Source: Gammaproteobacteria bacterium (GTDB lineage Bacteria; Pseudomonadota; Gammaproteobacteria; Burkholderiales; Burkholderiaceae_C). From it: DNA of 6,586 nucleotides. Location: assembly GCA_030054245.1 (NCBI GenBank), contig JASGCH010000085.1, forward strand, positions 1 to 6,586. Direction: 5' to 3'. Positions 1 to 4,467 of the stretch are shown in pieces. A program made the translations under genes and the position numbers. The notes below the pieces were generated by a model. That model was not told the DNA's origin. It worked only from the letters and a program-made list of their open reading frames with translations, and did no database searches. Numbering within the stretch: position 1 is the first letter of the stretch; the number at the start of each line of letters is the position of its first letter.

Positions 1-5
1 CAATT

Positions 6-19
6 GTGCCAAGGTCTTA
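6..19. repeat. Possible single end of the AGAC-TTGCA repeat family, downstream of pilE
   Basis: The bases gtgccaaggtctta just past the pilE stop codon resemble the outward end of the repeat family seen elsewhere in the window (gtgcaaaggtctt at the pilV start, tgcaaaggttt at 4089). There is one substitution in the core. It touches the window edge, so the rest of the element cannot be seen. The match is short and could be chance; the reason to list it is that similar ends sit at the other gene junctions of this cluster. Confidence 0.35.
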
Positions 20-21
20 AG

Positions 22-429
22 TTAATAACTTTGGCTCCAGCAGGTAGCAAGCGGGAGGGTATTTCCAACGACTCCTTTCTCACCGGTATGGTTGATTGTG
101 AGTTTTCCACAAGGATCATGGTGTTGGATAAGCTTGGGTATAGCCATGAGCAAATACCCATGGTCTTGTTTGATGTAGCTTATCGTATAAGCTACATCGG
201 GTGGTTGCCAAATAGCAGGGGCTAGGTTTTCTGGATAAGTTCCATGAATCAAAGCATTCTTCTCTAGCCAATAAGAAGCTTGGAATAAAGCGTTTTTTCC
301 TTGAGTTCTACGCATAGTCATCAAATATTGCTGATAACTTGGCAAAACCAAGGTATAAACGATACCTAAAAGGGAGAGGGCTAGTAATATTTCCATCAGT
401 AACCATCCGGATTGTAATACTTTGTTCAT
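22..429 (-). CDS. pilE: Type IV pilus minor pilin, PilE-like
   Basis: A 135-residue prepilin, predicted to be processed by the prepilin peptidase and built into a type IV pilus or its priming tip complex at the inner membrane. The leader MNKVLQSG is followed by W1-L2-L3-M4-E5 and a hydrophobic helix (ILLALSLLGIVYTLVLPSY), the class III signal with Gly at -1 and Glu at +5. Tryptophan at +1 is unusual; Phe or Met is common. The C-terminal part has the PilE-like layout DPCGKLTINHTG...ATCW, with two cysteines likely to form the D-region disulfide. I chose the ATG at 429 because it gives a normal short leader. The reading frame stays open to an ATG at 471, but those extra codons lie in a repeat hairpin. 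It is the last gene of the fimT-pilV-pilW-pilX-pilE series, with pilX 55 bp upstream. No clear Shine-Dalgarno is visible. It could also be the major pilin, but the short length and cluster position favour a minor pilin. Confidence 0.82.
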   Translation of the reverse strand: MNKVLQSGWLLMEILLALSLLGIVYTLVLPSYQQYLMTMRRTQGKNALFQASYWLEKNALIHGTYPENLAPAIWQPPDVAYTISYIKQDHGYLLMAIPKLIQHHDPCGKLTINHTGEKGVVGNTLPLATCWSQSY

Positions 430-453
430 TTTAAAGTTAAAAATGATTAACAG

Positions 454-484
454 AGACCCTTGCACCATCATGGTGCAAGGGTCT
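454..484. repeat. Perfect 14-bp hairpin made of two repeat ends, between pilX and pilE
   Basis: Positions 454-467 (agacccttgcacca) and 471-484 are exact reverse complements around the 3-nt loop tca. Each arm matches the terminal sequence of the repeat family (AGAC-TTGCACC), so this looks like a collapsed element with its interior lost. It fills most of the 55-bp gap between pilX and pilE. It could act as a transcriptional attenuator or an mRNA-stabilising hairpin. A T-rich stretch follows on the plus-strand side (484-494), but only a broken T run follows in the minus-strand direction of transcription, so a strong terminator for pilX is not clearly supported. Confidence 0.8.
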
Positions 485-1189
485 TTAATTTTTTAATTCT
501 TGCCAATTTAACAAGGACAGTTGTGGAAAATCAGAAGGAGGTGATTGGCTAACCCAAGTGCCTTGGTAAAGTGTTCGGACGATCTGATTTTTATCTTCAA
601 TGGCCGTGGTAATTCGGTAAAGAAATGGAGTGTCTAGCTTATGGGCAAATGAGGCATGATCTTGAATGGGTAATACTTCTATCCAATAAGCCAATCGCTT
701 TACCCATATGGGTAAAGCCAGTTTGGAATCGATGGACCAATAATTCATTTGGGTTAGATAAGCTTGTGCGACCTCTTTGGTAAATGGCAAGGTTATGGGG
801 CGACAAATCGAAGCCATGCAATCTGTGCTACCAAATCTAGTTAGAGTCTTCCACCACTCGGATTGGATTTTGGGAAAATAAATATTGTTTCCTTGGTCTT
901 GGTGGCGTTCCAGCGGATGATTAGACAATATATCTTCTATAGCTAAATTCAAAGTTGAAATAGCCAAAAATTCAGTCTCGGTGCGCTCTTTAGCTAATTT
1001 AACATATTGTTGAAAAATAATTAATTCTCTCCAAGATGAAAAATACAACAGAGAGATGATGGATAGTATTCCCAATATGATGGGCAGGGCAAAAGCTTGG
1101 GCTAGATAAGCACCAGAACGCTTGGTTCCCGTTATGGTTAGCCTCGTGAAGGATGGGTTTGGTGGTGTACAAGCAAAATAGGACTGCAT
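485..1189 (-). CDS. pilX: Type IV pilus minor pilin, PilX-like
   Basis: A 234-residue protein in the pilX position of a minor-pilin cluster. A long 26-residue leader ends in TKRSG and is followed by A1-Y2-L3-A4-Q5 and a hydrophobic helix (about residues 31-50, AQAFALPIILGILSIISLLY). Glutamate at +5 is absent; PilX proteins, like the GspK pseudopilins, commonly lack it, which fits a tip subunit. The C-terminal stretch YRITTAIEDKNQIVRTLYQGTW matches the usual PilX ending, where a (Y/F)RIT strand is followed by a final strand ending near the C-terminus. Two cysteines (DCMASIC) may pair. The ATG at 1189 is the only standard start that includes the signal; the leader is longer than usual and no good Shine-Dalgarno precedes it. 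It sits 137 bp downstream of pilW, across a repeat remnant. PilX overall sequence is poorly conserved, so the call rests on the signal, the C-terminus and gene order. Confidence 0.78.
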   Translation of the reverse strand: MQSYFACTPPNPSFTRLTITGTKRSGAYLAQAFALPIILGILSIISLLYFSSWRELIIFQQYVKLAKERTETEFLAISTLNLAIEDILSNHPLERHQDQGNNIYFPKIQSEWWKTLTRFGSTDCMASICRPITLPFTKEVAQAYLTQMNYWSIDSKLALPIWVKRLAYWIEVLPIQDHASFAHKLDTPFLYRITTAIEDKNQIVRTLYQGTWVSQSPPSDFPQLSLLNWQELKN

Positions 1190-1222
1190 GAGGTTTTATC
1201 AGCTTAGCTTGGTAAAATTTCT

Positions 1223-1296
1223 AAAAGACTGTTGATTCTTTGTTTTGCCATCATTACAAGGCAGGATTTGGTGCAACAGTCTTGCAATAGTCTTTT
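1223..1296. repeat. Short inverted repeat remnant between pilW and pilX
   Basis: aagactgttg at 1225-1234 and caacagtctt at 1274-1283 are exact reverse complements 39 bp apart. Both match the ends of the repeat family found at 2683-2917 and 3546-3732. A second outward end (gcaatagtctttt, 1284-1296) follows at once, like the right end of element A. This looks like an internally deleted element plus an extra end. It fills about half of the 137-bp gap between pilW and pilX and, as RNA, could fold into a 10-bp stem with a large loop. Confidence 0.65.
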
Positions 1297-1326
1297 GCTT
1301 GAAGAAATTCATCCAAGGGTTCAAGG

Positions 1327-2052
1327 CTAAAGGATAGCCTGGTAATGAGGTAAAGGTCCAACCCAAATAAATCGACTATCAAATAGTTGGCCGCCCGATT
1401 GGCTAGTGCAAGTTAAGGTTGAGGAATGAGCATTCAAGCGAGTGGAAGCCGTAAAATTCAAACAAATTTCCACCCCCACTATACGATTGAGATCCAAATT
1501 TTCTTTAGGATCAACCCATTGAATGGTTTGGTCTTTTTCGTGGATATAGGCGTATTGAATCGATAGCTGATCTAAATTCTCAGCCAAAGATTGAAAAATG
1601 CTACTAGGTTGCAAGCTGTTTTTGCACACTAAACTCAGAATGCCATTTGAAAGGGACAGTTTATAAAGATTGCTAATATAGTATTCGGTGCCGTTGTTGT
1701 TTCCTTGGCAGTCGTTAGGAGATAGTGACCGAGGATAGACGGGTGTCCACTGATGGGTGTTGGATGAGCGAATTTTGGCATAACTAGGATCGAGATTCTT
1801 TACCATCATACGATTATCGACTGACTCCAGTTGGTAGGTGACGGCTCCGGTGAGTGGGCCGAACCGATTAAAGTGTTGGCCGATAAAATAGTGTTGTACA
1901 GAGCGATCTTGTAGCTCAATTAAGTTAGTATGTGTTTGCAAAACGCGTGTATAGCCTGAGGTGAGTGCGATTAAACAACTTAGACTGATGGCGACACTGA
2001 GCAATACTTCTAGGATCATGGCGGATGTAAAAACTTCTTGAACGCACCCCAT
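1327..2052 (-). CDS. pilW: Type IV pilus minor pilin, PilW-like
   Basis: A 241-residue prepilin-like protein lying between pilV and pilX. The N-terminus MGCVQEVFTS is followed by A1-M2-I3-L4-E5 and the helix VLLSVAISLSCLIALTSGY, so Glu+5 is kept. The residue before the expected cleavage site is serine, not the glycine nearly always found. The rest is the large beta-rich head typical of PilW, with cysteine pairs near the middle (DCQ..., LVCKNS) and end (EICLNF...LTCTSQ), and conserved-looking segments such as LVGVEICLNFTA (read as RIVGVEICLNF). The ATG at 2052 gives a normal 10-residue leader. A TTG at 2076 would add eight residues; it lies inside a repeat end and is 9 bp from the pilV stop codon. 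PilW sequences diverge strongly, so the name depends on gene order, size and the N-terminal helix. The lost glycine may mean poor or no processing. Confidence 0.72.
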   Translation of the reverse strand: MGCVQEVFTSAMILEVLLSVAISLSCLIALTSGYTRVLQTHTNLIELQDRSVQHYFIGQHFNRFGPLTGAVTYQLESVDNRMMVKNLDPSYAKIRSSNTHQWTPVYPRSLSPNDCQGNNNGTEYYISNLYKLSLSNGILSLVCKNSLQPSSIFQSLAENLDQLSIQYAYIHEKDQTIQWVDPKENLDLNRIVGVEICLNFTASTRLNAHSSTLTCTSQSGGQLFDSRFIWVGPLPHYQAIL

Positions 2053-2068
2053 AGCCGGCTGAAGTTGG

Positions 2069-2085
2069 TGGTGCAACGGTCTTTT
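2069..2085. repeat. Single repeat end at the pilV-pilW junction
   Basis: The bases tggtgcaacggtctttt match the outward end of the repeat family (ggtgcaacagtctt at 3475-3488) with one substitution. It overlaps the 5' end of the pilW reading frame: the alternative TTG start at 2076 is part of it. No convincing partner end was found nearby, so this is either a lone end or an old copy whose other end has decayed. Confidence 0.5.
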
Positions 2086-2589
2086 TTATAATTTGGCAAA
2101 TAAAATATGACAGTAATAACCAGCCGAACAAGTGGTATAGGGCAAAGCGGTGGGAGATTTGATTTCGGAATTTGTCCAGCGTAGGGTAACTACAAAAAGG
2201 TTGGCTTCAGGTTGAAATATTTTGAGTTGAATGTCTGAGTTGCTATGTTTAATTTTGGTTTGCCATTGGTAAAGGTTGGCTTTTGCCCATTGTTCTGCGT
2301 TACACGCCAATAAGTAACAATCTAGGTATGGAGCCTTATCAAGGTAATCTATATTAAAATAGGTTCTGGCTGGCGGGTGCAAACGGATTCTATGCAAAAT
2401 CTCCGCACTCCATAGGGTGGCGCGTAAAATTTTTAAATTTTCAGACTGTGAGAATATCAGCTTTAAGGAAGTATGCCAAGCAAAAGTCAGCCCAATGTTG
2501 ACGAGTACCACGGCGAACAAACACTCAATGAGCACCCAAGCATGGGCTAGGTACTGTGTATAAGTAAGCGACCTTAAGGACTGTTGCAT
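2086..2589 (-). CDS. pilV: Type IV pilus minor pilin, PilV-like
   Basis: A 167-residue prepilin-like protein. After a 17-residue leader ending in LAHA comes W1-V2-L3-I4-E5 and the helix CLFAVVLVNIGLTFAWHTSLKL. This is the PilV arrangement: ...IE(V/C)LxA..., then an aliphatic stretch with IGL. Further PilV-like features are a central cysteine pair before a tryptophan-rich helix (DCYLLACNAEQWAKANLYQWQ), a late strand VVTLRWTN and a C-terminal cysteine pair (TTCSAGYYC). The residue before the cleavage site is alanine in place of glycine, which is tolerated poorly in studied prepilins. The ATG at 2589 is preferred because it gives the shorter leader; a GTG at 2631 extends the frame by 14 codons. 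Both starts lie inside repeat ends. The stop lies 33 bp before the pilW ATG. Expected role: a subunit of the minor-pilin tip complex with FimT, PilW and PilX. Confidence 0.76.
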   Translation of the reverse strand: MQQSLRSLTYTQYLAHAWVLIECLFAVVLVNIGLTFAWHTSLKLIFSQSENLKILRATLWSAEILHRIRLHPPARTYFNIDYLDKAPYLDCYLLACNAEQWAKANLYQWQTKIKHSNSDIQLKIFQPEANLFVVTLRWTNSEIKSPTALPYTTCSAGYYCHILFAKL

Positions 2590-2646
2590 AAGCTTGGGAG
2601 AACGGAGATAGGTAGTGTGAGACCTTTGCACAAGCTCGGACGAGCC
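2579..2646. repeat. Two direct repeat ends overlapping the pilV start region
   Basis: gactgttgcataagcttggg (from 2579) and gacctttgcacaagctcgga (from 2621) align in the same orientation, at about 16 of 22 bases. Each contains the family end motif. The first carries the pilV ATG on the minus strand (ATGCAACAGTC); the second carries the GTG of the longer pilV frame (GTGCAAAGGTC). The second also resembles the left end of element B (3864-3905), including the following gcgaa/gacga and ccaaa stretches, so an older, longer element may run from about 2617 towards 2917 with element A sequence merged into it. Confidence 0.55.
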
Positions 2647-2682
2647 ACCAAATGACTAGGCTGGAATGTGCATAGCCATAAG

Positions 2683-2917
2683 AAGACTATTGCTTCATCG
2701 GCTGGTGCCGCGGTTGTCAAATTACTGCGTTAGGTAGGTGCTTAAGTTCGTTGCGCCATCCATTGCGCTTCCGTTCTCAGTCTCGCATATACTCAGTATG
2801 CGAGACTGAGAACGCCTACCATGATCATCTTCGAAAATGAAGCTGGTTGCGCTCTACTCAAACCTTGTCATCATGACAGTTCGCCGATCGGCACCAGCCG
2901 ATGGAGCAATAGTCTTT
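2683..2917. mobile_element. MITE-like element A with terminal inverted repeats, between fimT and pilV
   Basis: The left end (2683-2710, aagactattgcttcatcggc onward to gccg) and the right end (about 2890-2917) are reverse complements over 28 bases with one mismatch. The centre is a perfect 18-bp stem (2772-2789 with 2797-2814) and a 7-nt loop tactcag. Flanking sequence matches element B read in reverse: 2749-2771 agrees with the reverse complement of 4007-4029 at 21 of 23 bases. No reading frame of any size lies inside, so it would depend on a transposase encoded elsewhere. It interrupts the fimT-pilV junction almost exactly: its right end stops a few bases from the fimT stop codon. The ends recall IS5-type ends (GAGACCTTTGCA), but that link is from memory and not established here. 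The last coordinate may be off by one. Confidence 0.8.
2772..2814. repeat. Central hairpin of element A (18-bp perfect stem, 7-nt loop)
   Basis: The left arm cgttctcagtctcgcata and right arm tatgcgagactgagaacg pair without mismatch around tactcag. As RNA on either strand this is a very stable stem. It lies between fimT and pilV in the direction of transcription, so it could reduce read-through or protect the fimT 3' end. There is no U run next to it, so a simple intrinsic terminator is unlikely. Confidence 0.9.
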
Positions 2918-2922
2918 GAGAC

Positions 2923-3423
2923 TTATTTGGCATTGCAACCAATTCCTTGTACATAGCGTATTCTGGAAGCAATATTGACACAAGCTGTAAACGATAAGTG
3001 TTGCCAAAGCGAGTTTTTAGGAGTAAACCGTGCACTGGCTCCCCCACCAAGAGTATCGCCGGTGCTGGTCGTTTGCATGAAGTCCCCTCCGGAGAAATCG
3101 ACCTTTATATAAGACGGTAGCCGAACTACCTTTTTAATTTTTTCTTGATGAATAACTTGCCAACCACAATTCCAGTTTAGTTTGTTGTGGTTATACTGAC
3201 AAGGTTCAATGCGTCTTATATAGCTGGACTCCCCTTGCCCCAGGGAGAGGGCACGAGCTAAATTGATAGAAGATACCCAGGCGTTTTTTGCAGATAATAG
3301 ACTCACTTTGGTAAGCCAATAATCCAGGAGGTTGTAACTCCAAGACCCAATGATGGATAGCAAGGTAAGCGTTACCAAAATTTCAAGCGATACAAATCCG
3401 CGTGCTGAAGGACTGGCTGACAT
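2923..3423 (-). CDS. fimT: Type IV pilus pseudopilin, FimT/GspH family
   Basis: A 166-residue prepilin. The leader MSASPSARG is followed by F1-V2-S3-L4-E5 and the helix ILVTLTLLSIIGSWSYNLLDYW: a fully canonical class III signal, the best in this cluster. A GspH-like body follows: a helix with NLARALSLGQ (the usual SLARSEA..R region), a paired CQYNHNKLNWNCGW segment (typical of FimT, where a short strand leads to C-GW), then strand-rich sequence and a late FTPKNS...FTACVNIASRIRYVQGIGC ending. The family usually shows a GR(v) motif here. The ATG at 3421-3423 gives a short leader. It is the first gene of the pilin series, so the operon promoter should lie upstream at 3424 and beyond, a region occupied by repeat elements. 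It probably acts as a tip-complex minor pilin (FimU/FimT); FimT proteins in some bacteria bind DNA during natural transformation, which is not demonstrable here. Confidence 0.8.
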   Translation of the reverse strand: MSASPSARGFVSLEILVTLTLLSIIGSWSYNLLDYWLTKVSLLSAKNAWVSSINLARALSLGQGESSYIRRIEPCQYNHNKLNWNCGWQVIHQEKIKKVVRLPSYIKVDFSGGDFMQTTSTGDTLGGGASARFTPKNSLWQHLSFTACVNIASRIRYVQGIGCNAK

Positions 3424-3451
3424 TGTGAAGGAAAGGTGTATTAAAAAGACT

Positions 3452-3489
3452 ATTTACTACCGGCTGGTGCCGCTCGGTGCAACAGTCTT
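3452..3489. repeat. Short palindromic copy of the repeat family upstream of fimT
   Basis: It begins aaaagactatttactaccgg, continues ctggtgccgctcggtgcaac and ends agtctta. The first half matches the left end of element A (agactatt, then cggctggtgccg) and the second half matches the outward end (ggtgcaacagtctt), so it looks like an element that has lost its interior. The two halves fold into an imperfect hairpin. It lies about 30-65 bp upstream of the fimT start codon, within the likely 5' leader or promoter of the pilin operon. Confidence 0.7.
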
Positions 3490-3545
3490 AGTTTAATGTG
3501 GGCAATCCGACTATGGCTAAGAATTGGGTAATGAATCACTTAAAA

Positions 3546-3732
3546 GAGACCTTTGCACCGACGGCTACGCCGCTGGCTACACTGCCAAATTACTGCGTTA
3601 TGCGGTACTCACCAGCTGAATTTACTCGTATGATCATTCGCTGGTGGGGATTCCAGTCTCGCATATACTCAATATGTGAGAATAGCTCGTGGAGGTGTAA
3701 CCGCGGCACCAGCCGATGATGCAACAGTCTTT
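3546..3732. mobile_element. Rearranged MITE-like copy C
   Basis: The left arm (3549-3602) is the reverse complement of the right arm of element B (4044-4097) at 53 of 54 bases. The right end (cggcaccagccgatgatgca, then acagtctt, to 3731) matches the right end of element A. The central hairpin is decayed: ctcgcata at 3658-3665 still pairs with tatgtgag at 3673-3680 with one mismatch, around the same 7-nt loop tactcaa, but the outer stem is lost. Sequence left of the hairpin (about 3615-3650) resembles the interior of B in the same orientation (3927-3963), while the left terminus matches B in the opposite orientation. It therefore looks chimeric, formed by recombination between copies. It is about 187 bp, shorter than A and B. 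Confidence 0.7.
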
Positions 3733-3834
3733 CAGTTATAATCCACCATACAAACAAGTCGCTTGTTCCAGCCGCAAGATCCCAGCTACATTCGATTAGT
3801 AAGATCAAAGCGCTGTGAGCTGTCATAATTACAA

Positions 3835-3866
3835 AGTTGCGCGCAACCAACGGAATTTATGAAGTG
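3835..3866. repeat. Fragment of element interior, interrupted by element B
   Basis: gcgcaaccaacggaatttat followed by gaagtg (3841-3866) resembles the interior of element B at 3925-3945 (gcgcaaccatccgaatttac followed by ggaagtg) and, in reverse, element A around 2830-2851. It ends exactly where element B begins. The most economical reading is an older copy into which B was inserted; a continuation on the far side of B (from 4100) is at best weakly similar. Confidence 0.5.
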
Positions 3867-4099
3867 AAACCTTTGCATAACTCAGGCGAACTGCCAAAGT
3901 ACAAGTCTAGAGCGCTAGCGCGCTAGCGCAACCATCCGAATTTACGGAAGTGATTATGGTGGGCGCTCCTAATCTCGCATATACTCAATATGCGAGATTA
4001 GGAGCGGAAGCCCAATGGATAGCGCAACGAACTGAGGTACATACATAACGCAGTAATTTGGCAGTGTAGCCAGCGGCGTGGCCGTCGGTGCAAAGGTTT
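3867..4099. mobile_element. MITE-like element B with 7-bp flanking direct repeats
   Basis: A 233-bp element with ends aaacctttgca (3867-3877) and tgcaaaggttt (4089-4099), exact reverse complements. The same 7 bases, tgaagtg, flank it on both sides (3860-3866 and 4100-4106), as expected for a target-site duplication. The centre is a perfect 18-bp stem with a 7-nt loop. The left part also has a perfect 18-bp palindrome, gcgctagcgcgctagcgc (3912-3929). No transposase frame is present. Internal sequence matches element A in reverse orientation. Its right end is next to the gene at 4207 and lengthens that gene's open frame upstream. The intact ends and clean duplication suggest it is the youngest copy in the window. 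Confidence 0.78.
3964..4006. repeat. Central hairpin of element B (18-bp perfect stem, 7-nt loop)
   Basis: The arms cgctcctaatctcgcata (3964-3981) and tatgcgagattaggagcg (3989-4006) pair perfectly around tactcaa. Stem and loop lengths are identical to the hairpin of element A. Four base pairs differ between the two, and each change on one arm is matched on the other. Confidence 0.9.
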
Positions 4100-4206
4100 T
4101 GAAGTGTTTATTCGAGGTGAATCGCGTTACCCAGTTGTTTGACAGTGAAGCCGATGGTGTGATGGTTTTTTTAGTTGAAAATTTAACATACAACCTTGTA
4201 CCTAAT

Positions 4207-4440
4207 ATGACAAAAGCTACTAAGAATATTACGGATAAATTGGGATTAAGATATAAATCGCGTGTCAGCGGTTCGCCATTTCATGAAACGGATCACACAG
4301 GTAGTACGATGAGTTGTTATATGTGCGGATTGCATAAAATTCGCACACAAGGTAGCTATAGGAGGATTGGTAAAAAACTTATGTTTTTGTGCATGGACTG
4401 TACGATCGTTAAGTCCAAGTCTAAAACTGAAACACTTTAG
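4207..4440 (+). CDS. Small protein with two CxxC pairs (probable zinc-binding), unknown function
   Basis: I do not recognise a named family. From the ATG at 4207 it has 77 residues: a basic N-terminus, the segment LGLRYKSRVSGSPFHETDHTG (about 12-32), then CYMC (37-40) and CMDC (62-65), 21 residues apart, and a lysine-rich tail. Four cysteines in two CxxC knuckles suggest a zinc ribbon; HxTDH could add ligands but this is speculative. The frame is open upstream to a GTG at 4078 inside element B, but the extra 43 residues look unlike the rest, so the 4207 start is preferred. No strong Shine-Dalgarno is visible for it. The stop is 27 bp from glcE on the same strand, so co-transcription with glcE-glcF is likely. 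It occupies the place where glcD might be expected. A regulatory or assembly role is only a guess. Confidence 0.7.
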   Translation: MTKATKNITDKLGLRYKSRVSGSPFHETDHTGSTMSCYMCGLHKIRTQGSYRRIGKKLMFLCMDCTIVKSKSKTETL

Positions 4441-4467
4441 GGGGCGGTTTTAGAAGCTAGACTGACT

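Larger units (their letters stand above)
3424..4206. other. Gene-free, repeat-filled region between the divergent fimT and 4207 genes
   Basis: About 780 bp with no protein I can support. Short open frames occur, but they read through the inverted repeats and look like no known protein. The region holds a short palindromic copy (3452-3489), a rearranged copy C (3546-3732), a stretch of unrelated sequence with nothing recognisable (3733-3834), a fragment of element interior (3835-3866) and the intact element B (3867-4099). Promoters for both directions should be here. The plus-strand TTGACA at 4139-4144 has no good -10 at normal spacing, so I do not call it a promoter. Confidence 0.7.

Noticed and set aside
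454..494. Intrinsic terminator for pilX
   Set aside because: The hairpin is strong, but the T-rich run is on the plus-strand side, where no gene reads; in the minus direction the run is broken.
3498..3719. 73-residue plus-strand open frame
   Set aside because: It lies over copy C and its translation is just the inverted-repeat sequence; no family resemblance and no good ribosome-binding site.
3590..3850. 86-residue minus-strand open frame
   Set aside because: It reads through the decayed hairpin of copy C and the spacer; composition looks random, and no start signal is visible.
2683..4107. CRISPR array
   Set aside because: The repeats are long, few, inverted relative to one another and irregularly spaced, with terminal inverted ends; this is a transposon-like pattern.
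4139..4167. Sigma-70 promoter with TTGACA at 4139
   Set aside because: At 17-bp spacing the -10 position is atggtt, which is too far from TATAAT to support a call.
3969..4193. 74-residue minus-strand open frame
   Set aside because: It covers element B and shares repeat-encoded stretches with the other repeat frames (FAPTATPLATLPNYCVM), which reflects the DNA repeat and not a protein family.
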